Part shown: piece after piece, positions 10,451 through 21,190 of the stretch
Numbering within the stretch: the first letter of the stretch is position 1
Layout: every line of letters begins with the position of its first letter
Source: Molossus alvarezi
Taxonomy: Eukaryota; Chordata; Mammalia; Chiroptera; Molossidae
Assembly (NCBI GenBank): GCA_037176705.1
Contig: CM073886.1
Coordinates: forward strand, 6,696,001 to 6,760,000
Length of the DNA stretch: 64,000 nt
Reading direction: 5' to 3'
Translations under genes and position numbers: made by a program
The notes under the pieces: generated by a model
Told to the model about the DNA's origin: nothing
The model's input: the letters and a program-made list of their open reading frames with translations, nothing else
Databases searched by the model: none

Positions 10451-10646
10451 ATTTCTAAGCCTCTGCTTTCTAACGTGACTGATCCCCCCAAACCTGTTGT
10501 TGGAGTGCACCCCTGTGAACTTGCATGTCCACGTGCCACATCGACAGTCACTTACTAACGCTACTCTGTCGACTGACCCAGTTTCCACGTCAATAAATGT
10601 ATCTTGAAATGCAACTTTATAGGACTACTATCAAAAGGTAACTGGA

Positions 10647-10848
10647 GCTTGGCCAGTGTGACTCAGTGGACTGAGCCTTGTCCCATGGACTGAGAGGTCC
10701 CGGTTGGATTCCCAGTCCGGGCACATGCCTGGGTTGCAGGTTTGATCCCCAGTGGGGGGCGTGCAGGAGGCTGCCGATCGATGTTTCTCCCTCACATCAA
10801 TGTTTTTATCTCTCTTTCCCTAGAAAATAAATTAAAAACATATTTTCA
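10647..10848 (+). repeat. VES SINE (ATCAATAAA-tail type)
   Basis: Head GCTTGGCCAGTGTGACTCAG, body with GATCGATGTTTCTCCC, A-rich tail. Target duplication AAAAGGTAACTGGA (10,633-10,646) and AAAAAGTAACTGGA (10,849-10,862). Confidence 0.93.
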
Positions 10849-10862
10849 AAAAAGTAACTGGA

Positions 10863-11869
10863 ATGACTTGCCATAAGCAATGGTAACTGGGAAAATAAAT
10901 TCCATAAAAACATCAAAATCATGCCGTGTTCTGGCTGCAGCCTGTTCTGAACTGAGGGCCAGCTGCCTGCACTTTGTGAAAAGGATAAAACCCAAATGTG
11001 AGAAGACGTTAAAGGTGCGCTCACACCAGAGAAGACACATCTCTGGCTTACTCAGAAGGATCGAGGCGACCTGCAAAGGGGTCACGCTCTCTCTGCGGGG
11101 TCTGCCGCTCTCTAAGAGCCGGCCGGTGCCCGCCAGCGGTCTCATCCCATGCCTTGGGGAGAGTGGTTGCGGCTATGAGGAGGGAAGATCTGAGAGGTGG
11201 ATTGAGTAGCTGATGAACACTGTGAGGTGGGAAAGGCAGCGACTTGCAGCCTTGGGAACTAGAAGTTTGTCAAAAACAGGACATCTAAGGAGTTGGTCAG
11301 AGATGGAGAGAAAGGTTGCAAGGGCTGAACTAGCTGGATGCCTGCTCTGGAGACCAAGGTACAAAGCCCACCCGCAAAGGCCAGAGAGCTGGAGGAGAGA
11401 AGTAGCCCCCTGAGCAATGGAAGGACCCTCGCACACGCACCTGCTCGCTCTGGTCTTTGCAAGGCTTTGGCACGTGGGCCTCAGCGGGACTCAGCTGGTG
11501 GCATCAGATAAATGTTAATACTCTACCACCACTCTGGTCCACAGCCAGGGTCCTCCAAACACTGTGAAGACTAGTCACACTCACTAGGTCCCCATGAGTG
11601 TGCCAACTAATGTGCCATGAGCTCTTCTTTCATCTCATTTCATTCTAACCTTTGAGGCAGGGACCACTGCTGAACCCATGGCTAGATGTCCCGCAGCTCC
11701 TTCCCCAGCCCACTCGCTCCTGGACCAGCAGCATCCTGCTGCCAACCTCCAGACCGGAACCCTTGTTTCCCTTGCACGCTTCTTCGTTCCGCTGCCCCAG
11801 AGCTGACTTTTGCCGAGCTGTGTCTCTGCCTTTTGGGAGGGGAAAGGCAGCTTGACATAGCTTTCAAGC
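10863..11869. other. unassigned intergenic stretch
   Basis: About 1 kb without a recognisable repeat or gene. Open frames on both strands match no family I know. Confidence 0.4.
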
Positions 11870-12015
11870 CCGCACACTGCAGCTGTGTCTGCCCAGAACT
11901 CAGTTCCAGCTCTGCATTTATCAGCCACAAGGACTTTAACAACCTGATTTCCCTGTGCCTCAACTTCCCCATCTGTAAAATGGACACGAAAACAGTACTT
12001 ACCATAATAGTTTAA
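11870..12015 (+). repeat. MIR SINE
   Basis: Contains CCCTGTGCCTCAACTTCCCC and ATCTGTAAAATGGACACGAA, the MIR core-to-3' order. Confidence 0.75.
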
Positions 12016-12149
12016 TAACATCTCAGATTTACATTTTTCCTGCTTGGGCCCTTTTCTACCTGGACGATCTTATTTTCCAAATTGTGTCCACACACACCTC
12101 TGCTCCAATCAGGCCGGCGTCCACACGGTCCCCTTAGCTATACCATACT

Positions 12150-12440
12150 TATTCCCAACTCCCTGACTTTGTGGCTGAATGTTATTTCTGCCTGAAATGT
12201 TTTTCCTTGCTCTCTTTAAATTCTGTCCATTCTTCAAGGGCAAGATCAAGCCTTGTCCCTTCCATGAAGTCTTCAGTGACTCCTAGGCCATAATTTCTTG
12301 CTCATTGACCTTCATTCATTTATCATTCATTCATTTATCCACTTGCCTGAGAGTTCTACGGAGGCAGTGGTCATATGTGCTGAGCTTATGGCTATTTCTG
12401 GCACATAGTAGGCACGGGATAATAAGTACTAGCTGGGTGG
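12150..12440 (+). repeat. L2 LINE 3' fragment
   Basis: TGCCTGAAATGTTTTTCCTT, CCATTCTTCAAGGGCAAGAT and TTCCATGAAGTCTTCAGTGA appear in the order of the L2 3' end, then GGCACATAGTAGGCACGGGA. Confidence 0.75.
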
Positions 12441-12542
12441 GTGAATGACTGAATCAGGGGAATGACATTACCATGAGGACCGAGCTCTGCCCTAGCTACA
12501 CATCAGCATCAGTTGGAGGAAACTTTAAAAATATAAATGTCC

Positions 12543-12638
12543 TTGTCCCGACCGGTTTGGCTCAGCGGTCGGAGCGTCGGCCTGTGGACTAGAGAGCCCC
12601 AGGTTCGGTTCCCACTAGAGGCACGTACCAAAAAAAAA
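12543..12638 (+). repeat. VES SINE head only, with poly(A) and target duplication
   Basis: Only the tRNA-like part of a VES (A box TTTGGCTCAGCGGTCGGAGC, B box GGTTCGGTTCCC) is present. It stops at GGCACGTACC and goes straight into an A run. It is bounded by AAAAATATAAATGTCC (12,527-12,542) and AAAAATACAAATGTCC (12,639-12,654). The clean duplication says it was inserted in this short form, not trimmed later. Confidence 0.88.
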
Positions 12639-12654
12639 AAAAATACAAATGTCC

Positions 12655-12855
12655 AGTGCTGGCCAGTATGGCTCAGTTGGTTGCGCATCATCCTGTGCAC
12701 CGAAAGGTTGCCGGTTCAATGCCTGGGTTGTGGGCTCAATTGCTAGTAGAGGGCATACAGGAGGCAGATAATCAATATTTTGCTATCACATCAATGTTTC
12801 TCTCTCTGTCTCTGTCTCTCCTTCTCCTTTCCACTCTCTCTAACATCAATAAAAA
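12655..12855 (+). repeat. VES SINE (ATCAATAAA-tail type)
   Basis: Head GTGCTGGCCAGTATGGCTCA, tail CATCAATAAAAATTATATG, running into a TG microsatellite. Confidence 0.88.
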
Positions 12856-12856
12856 T

Positions 12857-12875
12857 TATATGTGTGTGTGTGTGT
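12857..12875. repeat. (TG)n microsatellite
   Basis: Short TG run at the 3' tail of a VES SINE. Confidence 0.85.
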
Positions 12876-12901
12876 ATCTCCAGACCCTGCCACAGAGATT
12901 C

Positions 12902-13116
12902 TTTTTTTTTTCCTTTATTGATTTTAGAAAAAGAGGAAGAGATAGATAGAGAGAGAGAGAGATAGAAATATCAATGAGAGAGAACATCTATTGGCTGCCT
13001 CCTGCATGCCCCACACTGGGAATTGGGCCCACAATCCGGGCATTTGTCCTGACTGGGAATCGAACCGGTGACTTCTTGGTGCATCGGTCGATGCTCAACC
13101 ACTGAGCCACACTGGC
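12902..13116 (-). repeat. VES SINE (ATCAATAAA-tail type)
   Basis: Minus-strand copy: TTTATTGATTTTAG tail complement at left, CCACTGAGCCACACTGGCT head complement at right. Confidence 0.9.
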
Positions 13117-13203
13117 TGAATTGCTTTATTATTGTAAGTTCTCAATTTTTATAAACAGCCTATGGATCAAGAGAAGTAAGAATGTGAATGGACTTTGGTC
13201 TTT

Positions 13204-13465
13204 TTTTTTTTTTTTTTTTTTTTTTTTCCTCACCTGAGGACTTTTTTCCATTTTTTGTTCAGGTAGAGTGGGAGGGAGAGAGAGGAACAGAGAGAGAGAG
13301 AGAAACACCGATGTGAAAGGAACACATCGAGTGGCTGCCACCCGCACAACCGACCAGGGCCGGGGACAAACCGCAGCCAAGGTACGCGCCCTTAGCGGGA
13401 ACCGAACCCGGGTCTCTCAGGACCGCAGGCCGACGCTCTAACCGCTGAGCCAAACTGGCCAGGGC
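13204..13465 (-). repeat. VES SINE (TGAGGATT-tail type)
   Basis: Long T run, then TCACCTGAGGACTTTTTTCC, body, and complement of the head ending CCAAACTGGCCAGGGC. Perfect 15-bp target duplication TGGACTTTGGTCTTT at 13,189-13,203 and 13,466-13,480. Confidence 0.95.
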
Positions 13466-13542
13466 TGGACTTTGGTCTTTAAGCTATCTTTTGGTGACTT
13501 CTGAAGCTCAGGCTCATTTCAGACGAATTAAATAAGAATGTT

Positions 13543-13765
13543 GCCCAGCCAGTGTGGCTCAGTGGTTGAGCATCCACCCATGAACCAAGAGGTCACTGTT
13601 TCGATTCCTGGTCAGGACATATGCCCAGGTTGTGGGCCCCATCCCAGTGGGGGGCATGCAGGAGGCAGCCAATAGATGTTCTCTCTCATCAATGTTTCTA
13701 TCTCTCTCTCTCACTCTAAAATCAATAAAGGAAAATAAATAAATGAATAAATAAATAAATAAAAC
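13543..13765 (+). repeat. VES SINE (ATCAATAAA-tail type)
   Basis: Head GCCCAGCCAGTGTGGCTCAG, tail AATCAATAAAGGAAAATAAA continuing as an AAAT-type run. Confidence 0.9.
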
Positions 13766-14790
13766 AATAATAAAGCAAATGGGGCAAAATGTTAGCAACT
13801 AGTGAATTCGGGTAAAGGGTATAGGAGCTCTTTATTCCATTCTTGCACATTTTTCTATAGGCTTGATATATCAAAATAAAAAGTTACCATAAAAAAAAAC
13901 TAACACATAAGAGCCAGGATTTTTGGCTTCCTTGGAAATCATAAAATCTTGGGGAACTGGGTCTCTGTTCCTGCAGAAAATAAACTGGCTTGAGTAACAG
14001 CACCCAGACCTGTGACCAAGGGCCTCCCAGAAGGGCATTGTCAGCTAGAGCTCAGGCGAGTCTCAGAATCGAGCTCGGAAATCCTTCACTGAAGTTATTT
14101 CCGTTCTTATTCATTTGCTTCTCTCCTGTTCTATCCTCTTCCATCCTCTAAGTATAGCTCAGGTTATTTTTTGCCAAATGCAGCACCTTGCATTTGCCCA
14201 CACTGAACCTCATCCTTGGCAACTCCCCTGCCCACTCACACAGCCTGGTGAGATCTCCCTGCAGCTCGTCACCAGCGGCTTGGCATTTCACTCCCTGGCA
14301 CAAGCTAAGTGTCATCACGAATATGGAGCTCCCCCCACATACTCCTCCAGATCAGTCAGGCAAATGTCAGACATAAGACCGGTCCCAGCGCTGACGCCCC
14401 ACTGTTTTCAATTAATTAATTAACTAACCAACCCATAACAACCCAACCAAGTCTCCAGGTGCTAGCAAAGGAAGCCAACTGTGGCTAACTACAGCAGCAG
14501 AGGAATTTTGTAAGAGTCAACAGCGGTACTTCTGACATTTGGGTCTGGATAACTCTTGTGGGGTGTGGGGAGGTCCTGTGCAGGTTTCGCGGCAGCCCTG
14601 GCCTCTGCCCACCAGATGCCAGTAGCACAATTCCCCTCTCCTCTCACCCAAGTTGTGACAACCGAAAATGTCTCCAGACGTTGCCAAATGTCTTGGGTGG
14701 GAGAGTCAACCTCCCCCATTAAGAACCAGTATAAGGACAGAAGAGCTGTGGAACTGAGCCTTAGAAAAGGTGGCAGTCAAGTCGTTATAA
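13766..14790. other. unassigned intergenic stretch
   Basis: No repeat family identified with confidence. A short ATTA/ACCA-rich run lies at 14,408-14,455. Confidence 0.4.
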
Positions 14791-15120
14791 GGTTTTAGAC
14801 AGCAAGGGCTAATGAATGGTTCTGGACAGCAAGGACTCAGACGGCTCCGGACAGCAAGGACTCAGACGGCTCCGGACAGCAAGGACTCAGATGGCTCTAG
14901 ACAACAAGGACTCAGACAGCTCTAGACAGCAAGGACTCAGACGGCTCCGGACAGCAAGGACTCAGACAGTTCTGGACAGCAAGGACTCAGACGGTTCTGG
15001 ACAGCAAGGAGTGACGGCTCCGTACAGCAAGGACTCAGACGGTTCTGGACAGCAAGGACTCAGTCGGTTCTAGACAGCAAGGACTCAGACGGCTCTAGAC
15101 AGCAAGGACTAATAGATGGC
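14791..15120 (+). repeat. 25-bp minisatellite
   Basis: About 13 tandem units built on GACAGCAAGGACTCAGACGG plus a TTCTG/TCCGG/TCTAG variable part. Adjacent identical units start at 14,841 and 14,866, fixing the period at 25. Units differ mainly in the CCGG/CTAG/CTGG position, and one unit near 15,010 is shortened. The first and last units read GGGCTAATGAATGG and GGACTAATAGATGG, so the edges are diverged copies. Confidence 0.93.
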
Positions 15121-15544
15121 TCGACCTCTCTATGCCTCACTGTCCTCATCTATAAAATGGGATAATCAGGATAAATTGGGTTATACCGTGGAAACAAACA
15201 ACTCTCAAGTATCAGCAGCTTAAAACACACGCTTTATGTCCAATGTGGTCCGCTGGGGCTCTGCTGCCATTGCCCACCCAGGTGACCCAGGCCGGAAGAG
15301 GGTTCACCATCTGGATGTTGCTGGTCAAAAAGACAAGGAGAAAAGGAAAAAAGGTTCTAGAAAGATAAATGGACTCTTAAACGTTTCTACCTGGAGGTGA
15401 TCCACGTCACCCCTGCTCATCATTCATTGATAAAAGCCAGTCACATGGCTATGGTGGATTTGAAGGGAATAGCACAGTATAAACCTGCCACGTGCCTGGA
15501 GAAAGGAGAAGAGGAAATACTGATTGATTAACAGCACTGAAATT
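15121..15544. other. unassigned stretch, possibly an old LTR fragment
   Basis: The phrase CAGCAGCTTAAAACACACG and a terminal GGAGAAAGGAGAAG resemble old MaLR-type LTR sequence, but no ordered consensus could be followed. Confidence 0.3.
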
Positions 15545-15665
15545 GGACAAGTAATAATAATACCGACTTTATGCACTTATTGGGAAGGGGGAACAAATTA
15601 ATACACACAGAGTTCTTAGAACAGTGCCTGGCATCTATTCATTGCTCAGTAAATAGCAGCTTATT
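15545..15665 (+). repeat. MIR SINE 3' part
   Basis: ATAATAATACCGACTTTATG, then GAGTTCTTAGAACAGTGCCTGGC and CTCAGTAAATAGCAG, the MIR 3' order. Confidence 0.65.
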
Positions 15666-15784
15666 ATTTATTTATATTGAATATTTATGAGTTTATTTGA
15701 GCCGAACTGACGACATTGCAAGGATGCAAAATCTCAAATGCTCCTGCTTGTTATTATTTATTAATTCAGCAAGTGTTTATTAAG

Positions 15785-16130
15785 CACTGTGATGGTCAGT
15801 TTTATGTGAATAACCCTGTTATTCCATTCAACACTGACGTAGGTGTTGCTGTGAAGGACTTTGGTAAATGTGATTAGCATCTACAACCAGCCATTTTAAG
15901 TAAAGGGCACCATCCTCAATAACCTGGGTGGGCCTGATGCAATCAGGTGAAGTGCTTCAGAGCAGATTGGAGGCTTCCGTTAAAGATGAAGCAATTCTGC
16001 CCGTGGGCACGAGCTGATGCACAGAGTTCCCAGCCTGCCCGTCCTCGCAGTCGGCCCTGTGGATTTCAGGTTTGCCCAGTCAGCCCCACAAATCACATAA
16101 GTCACTTCCTTACAATAAATATCTTTACAG
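15785..16130 (+). mobile_element. probable old solitary LTR
   Basis: Starts TGTGATGGTCAGTTTTATGT and ends with a CACATAAGTCACTTCCTTAC block plus AATAAATATCTTT, the layout of an ERVL-type LTR common in mammals. No internal genes nearby. Family name not assigned. Confidence 0.5.
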
Positions 16131-16369
16131 CCTTAACCCTTTCCTCCCTATCTCCTACACTCTACACTGCCTTGTTAAAAGGCATAAATCCAGGGTTTTA
16201 TTCCACATTCTATGTTGGCTCATCTCTGGTTTCTGACCCTTTTTTTCTAACTCCCAGCCTCCCAGGTGGAAGTTTCCTAGTTTTGTTCTCACCCTCCTGG
16301 TACTTTGTCTCTCCTGCTCACCTTCTTTGAGGCAGAGCAGTTTCTTCCCATGTTTTGGATGTTTGAAGA

Positions 16370-17210
16370 GCTAAAGGGCTTGGGAGAGCCGAAATCTTGA
16401 GGTACATGACCTTGACCTCCTTACCACAGGAAGCTCTGCCCCTGCTGCCCTGGCCCCACCTCCCCCATCCTTAAAACTGGCCAGTTCGAGTCCCTACTCT
16501 GAACTTACTTTAGGTAACTTCCTTTCTTCTTTTTTTTTCCTTTTTCTTTATTGATTTTGAGAGGGAGAGGGAAAGAGAGATAGAAACATCGATGAGTGAG
16601 AACATCGATTGGCTGCCTCCTGTATGATTTGGCCCACAACCTGGGCATGTGCCCTGACTGGGAATCGAACTGGTGACCTCTTGGTGCAGGGTCGACGCTC
16701 AGCCACTGAGCCGCACCGGCCTGGCTAGGTAAGTTCCTTTCTATGCTTCCATTTACTCAGCTGCCGGAGGGGATCAGGACATGCCACCTTGAAGTCTGCC
16801 ACTTTGGCATAAGGTTGTTTGGGCTGAAGGCAATCAAGAAGCAGCAGGTGCAGGAAAAGTTCTGTGCCCCCCTCTTCCTGCCTAAAGGCCGGGCTCAGAT
16901 CTCCCTCTGCGGAAGTGCCCCTCTCTTTCCCGCACCAGTAAAAGATGATTCTTATCCCTGGAGAAGGCACCAACTGAATCTAAATAAACGAATCTCACTG
17001 AAATAACCCTTATCTTCCATTAGTTTCCTCCATGTATTTACTTTCCCACAACTGGCTGCCCCGGAAGCCCACCTACTTCCTTTGTCTTGCTACTTTGCCA
17101 CAAATGTATCGCCCATTGTTAAAATGGTATATAAGCTCTCAGACCTAACACTTCTTTGAGTTCTCTGTGAAATGCTGTGTATGAGTAAGAAATTAAAATA
17201 TTTTATTTGA
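16370..17210 (+). mobile_element. probable ERV LTR, split by a VES SINE
   Basis: An LTR-like unit with a TATATAAGCTCTCAGACC promoter-like block at 17,129 near its right end and GAGTTCTCTGTGAAA after it. A minus-strand VES interrupts it at 16,528-16,725. No gag, pol or env sequence adjoins, so it would be solitary. Recognition is by general resemblance to Laurasiatherian LTRs, and the left boundary is a guess. Confidence 0.5.
16528..16725 (-). repeat. VES SINE (ATCAATAAA-tail type)
   Basis: Minus-strand copy with TTTATTGATTTTGAGAGGG at left and GAGCCGCACCGGCCTGGC at right. 17-bp target duplication TAGGTAACTTCCTTTCT (16,511-16,527) and TAGGTAAGTTCCTTTCT (16,726-16,742). Confidence 0.95.
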
Positions 17211-17227
17211 TGTTAATATTTTAATTT

Positions 17228-17306
17228 TTTTTTTTTTTTTTTTTTTTAGGGAGGGAGAGAGAGAGGGAAATAGAAAAGGAGAGGCGAGAGGGGGAGAGAA
17301 ACAGAC
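17228..17306 (-). repeat. 5'-truncated VES SINE with target duplication
   Basis: Only a T run and the purine-rich complement of the SINE body are present; no tRNA head. Bounded by a perfect 13-bp duplication AATATTTTAATTT at 17,215-17,227 and 17,307-17,319, so it was inserted already truncated. Confidence 0.8.
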
Positions 17307-17319
17307 AATATTTTAATTT

Positions 17320-18107
17320 CTTATCTTTCTCCAAAATAATTCAAAACCGCCTAGAGCCCACTCACATCTATCTCCTTTTTTTTTTTTTGCTGGTTTCCCC
17401 TGTATAGCATCACTACTACACTACTAGAGGGTGTGGTCTTTGATAGAAAGTCAGTCCTCTGGGAAGCAAGCAATGTCTGGTTGCTTTGGGGAAATGTCCC
17501 TCTGTCCTTGTGCGCTTCATCCATGGGACCAGACTCCCTTCTCCCCACCTGGGGAAGATGGGAGAAATGGATCAGAGTTCATCCCTTCCCCCGTCGGCAG
17601 GGAGTAGACTCCTGGGATGGCAGGTTTGGGGCAGCGTGGATGCCTGGGGCTTTATTAGTATTAGAGAGTGATAGATTTTGAAGAAAGAATGTTTGCAACA
17701 TTGGCAGGCTCCGGAGTGGGGGGGAATAGGATTAGGGGTCGCTTCTGTGCCCGCTGTTCCACCCGTCCACTGTCAACACCCCTCCTTGATGACACACATT
17801 GCTCTCCGTGTGGTGTAGGGTGTCCTCAGCTGACCTCGACTGTCCCAATACATGAGTCAGGGCAACCCTTCAAGGGGTGGTAGTTCTAAGGGAGCACCTG
17901 ACTCACCTGTGCAGCATCTGCTCAGCTCTTCCCCTCAGAACCCCACCCCCCACCCCACCCCCGCCGCAGGCACCAGGCATCCAGGAAGGTCTGTCTCTTT
18001 ATCCACCCCAGGGATATACCCAAGAGTTGTTCATCTGCTTTGTGCTCTTCAAAGCTCCATGCCACAGAGGGGTGTGGGGAGCCTTCCAAGATGTTCAAAA
18101 TGCCCTA
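17320..18107. other. unassigned intergenic stretch
   Basis: Nothing recognised. A CCCCACCCC-rich run lies near 17,940-17,970. Confidence 0.4.
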
Positions 18108-18611
18108 CATGGCCATCCCCCTTAGTCACGCTTTTCCTTTCCATGATTTTAGTTACATGCAGTCAACCATGGTCCAGAAGTAAACAATTCGTGAGTTTTA
18201 AACTGCACACCTTCCTGAACAGTGTAATGAAGTCTTCATCCCGCCTAGGATGCAAATCGTCCCCTTGCCCAGCGTCTCTGAGCTGTGGACATCTCCACCG
18301 GCTGGTCATGTAGTAGCCTTTGAGGGTATCCAATCAACCGTCTCCACGTCCCGGGACTTGTGTTCAAGTCACCATTGTTTTCCATAACAATGCTGCATTG
18401 ACTTAGCTTTCATTACAGTATATTGTTATAATTGTTCTATTTTATTATTAGCTGTTAATCTCTTACTGTTCCTAATTTATAAGTTACATTTTAGCATAGG
18501 TATGTATGTATAGGAAAAACCATAGTGCATATAGGGTTTGGTGCTGCCTACAGCTTCAGGCAACCACTGAAGTCTTAGAACGGATCCCCTGAGGATAACG
18601 CGGGACGACTG
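18108..18611 (-). mobile_element. Tigger-type DNA transposon relic (non-autonomous)
   Basis: Minus-orientation copy. GTTACATGCAGTCAACCATG and AAATTCGTGAGTTTTAAA-like blocks at left and AACCATAGTGCATATAGGG, ATCCCCTGAGGATAACGCGG at right match a Tigger1/MER2-like element; the end reads CGGGACGACTG. About 500 bp and no transposase frame, so it was immobile on its own. Confidence 0.75.
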
Positions 18612-19389
18612 TGTCTTGATCTGACTGGTGGTGACATGGGATCGGTATATATCTTTAAAACCCATCAGATCCTATACTCAAGATTTACACACTTTACCAT
18701 TCATATGCTGCATGTCAATAACATTTTTAAAGGAGTGACCTGAGAGACTTTATAGGCCAAATCAATTAATTAAAACACAACAGTAGATTGAGTACAAGCC
18801 TCTGGCACCTGCAGAGGCCACAGCCCCCTGCTCGGCACCCCCACCGCTCACTGCCCAGCTGCTGCTGCTGAGTATGAACAGGGCTTCCGAGGACTCCTCT
18901 GCCTGCTGGCTTTGACAATAACCGATCATGATTACAAACAGCTTCAGACGGGAGAAATATCTTTGGTCTTCATTAAGGTTTATTTGTAACTGTTCCAATG
19001 GCGGTTTCTGCGAGAAGAAAGAGAATGCCGATGGTAATTAGGCCCTCCTAATTGCAGTACTCACTGATTGCCTGTATTAAAAACATTGGAGGAAGTATAG
19101 CAATTAGAGCTTTGGGAAATATTTAAAAACAAAGTGAAAAGAGGCCTCAAAGTGCAAGGACACAGAGGCACCAGGAGCCCCTGCCCAGCTGGAGTGGAGC
19201 AGCCCTGGACATCGGAGCCGCTCAGCCCCAGGACGCAGGCCGTGATGGTCTGAAGAAGAGGCAAGTCCCCCCCGCCCCCCCGTCCCCTCCAGACGCTGTG
19301 ATCAGCCACGGGAGACAGTGCTGCACACAGGATGCTGCTGCTGGCAAGCACCTACTCGTGAGGTGTGTGTGGTCTCCCTTCTGAGCCCA
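18612..19389. other. unassigned intergenic stretch
   Basis: Nothing recognised. Confidence 0.4.
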
Positions 19390-19515
19390 CACAACAAGCT
19401 GCAGCACTGTCCCCACTTTAAAGATGAAGGAGCTGAGGTCTTTCTCAGCGTCTCACACACAAGGCAGGTGGCGGACCCCCACTCAAACCCAGGTCTGCCT
19501 GGATTCAAGGCAGGG
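19390..19515 (-). repeat. MIR SINE
   Basis: Reverse-complement MIR order: CCCCACTTTAAAGATGAAGG, AGCTGAGGTC, then CTCAAACCCAGGTCTGCCTG. Confidence 0.65.
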
Positions 19516-19854
19516 CTGTGAACAGTGCATTATGCTTGTCTTCCTCTGTCCCAAAGCCGGGATTCCTGTAGCCTGCAGCACCCCAGCGAGGCCGAGCTTG
19601 TCTGCAGGTCCGCACCAACCCTCAGCACCTGTCCTCTGGAACCCTGCTTCCAGTTGCACACCAGGTAGCCTGCTCTCTTACTCACCCTCAGCCCCTCCCC
19701 CCGTCCAGCTCAGGAGCTGGGAGCACCTCTCAGCCCCTCCGTGCAAGTTCCTTGAGAATGAGCTCTTGGAATTTCTCCACTCCTCTTCCCAGCAAGATCA
19801 GGGGTCCAAGGTCTTTCATTCATCCCTGCAATTCTACCTTGAAGAATTCCAGTC

Positions 19855-20058
19855 AGCCAGGCCAGTGTGGCTCAGTGGATTGAGTGTCATCCCATGGACT
19901 GAGAGGCCCCTGTTCAATTCCCGGCCAGGGCACATGCCCGGGTTTTGGGCTTGATCTCCAGTGGAGAGCATGCAGGAAACAGCTGATCAATGTTCCTACT
20001 CTCTCTCCCTTCCTCTCTCTCTAAAAAATCAATTTTAAAAAACCTATTTAAAAAAAAT
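19855..20058 (+). repeat. VES SINE (ATCAATAAA-tail type)
   Basis: Head GCCAGGCCAGTGTGGCTCAG, tail AAAAAATCAATTTTAAAAAA. Target duplication AAGAATTCCAGTC (19,842-19,854) and AAGAATTATAGTC (20,059-20,071). Confidence 0.9.
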
Positions 20059-20071
20059 AAGAATTATAGTC

Positions 20072-20984
20072 CTATTCATTGTTCATCTCCAAACATCCTC
20101 AACTCCCAACCAAACTTCCTTTTCCTCTGACCCCTTGGCACCCCACTACCCTTAAAGTGGAATGTAAGCAACATAAGGGAGGAGATTTGGGGCTGTCAGC
20201 CCGGCACTTACAAGAGTGACTGGCACATAGTAGATGCTCAATAAATAAATAATAAATAATTTGGCAGTAGTTCATTGCCAAATGAATACGAGCTTTCTTT
20301 TTTCCAACCAGGAATACAGCCTCTAAATTTCTAGGCAGCGCTTGGTACATGGTGCTTTCTTAGTCACCAGAAATGCGTCCTCCATAACTTTGCATCCATC
20401 ACTTTCTTTAGACTGGTACCTCCATGCCTTCCGCCCTGGCCTGGACATGTCCATATGGCTGCTCTTATGACACAAGACACATTTGAGTTCTAAAGCCTGA
20501 CTTACAAGAGCATCAGCGCTGTCAATGGCCCAGTACCACCCCAAATACAGGTGTTCTCAAATCTGCCTGTGCGGTCCCTCAAAGAGAAGGCATTTTCACC
20601 ACGCCGTGTACTGTGTCCATCAGGAAACAAGACCAGGACTTCACTTCCATCTCCTGCTTGGCGCTGGAGTCCCAAGAGAAACGCTGGCACACTGAGTAAG
20701 GGCTGCTGGCTGCTTAGTCATCTCCTCCCGACAGTGAAGACAGGCTTGGCTAGGGTTCATCAAGACCCATGAAAGAGAAGACTGTGTGGCAGGCAAGCTC
20801 CTCGGCTGCTTGGAAGGGAGGGACTTTGCACATAGATGCTGAGGGGGTGGGGTGGGGTGCAACGGGGAGGGAGATTCAGGTAAATGAAGACACAGACTCG
20901 GAGGAGGGAGGGCAGATAGATTCTGTGACTCGGATCTGACATGTTTTGTTGTTGATTGAAAACAAATGCAGTCCTTTTTGATAA
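20072..20984. other. unassigned intergenic stretch
   Basis: A GGCACATAGTAGATGCTCAA phrase at 20,222 points to an old MIR or L2 end. Otherwise nothing recognised. Confidence 0.4.
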
Positions 20985-21190
20985 ATAGGCACCAGGTCCC
21001 ATTCTAAACACTTTCTGTGCATTATTGCATTTATCCTCTTGGCAAGCCACAAGGTGGGAACTGTCATCATTCCTATTTTATGAATGAGCAAAATGAGGCC
21101 CAGAGGGTAGGAGAGGCTGCTCAGTGTCCCGTAGCTAGTCCATTTCCACAGCACGTGCTCCTGAATGCTGGACTACAGTGCTCAAGAGTG
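20985..21190 (-). repeat. MIR SINE
   Basis: Reverse-complement MIR: ATTCTAAACACTTTCTGTGC, CATTTATCCTCTTGGCAAGC, CCTATTTTATGAATGAGCAA, ATGAGGCCCAGAGGG. Confidence 0.75.

Noticed and set aside
14791..15120. CRISPR-like array
   Set aside because: Units are contiguous 25-bp tandem copies with no distinct spacers, in vertebrate DNA; it is a minisatellite.
17852..18313. 153-codon frame as a coding gene
   Set aside because: Its second half lies in a Tigger relic and the first half has no recognisable domain.
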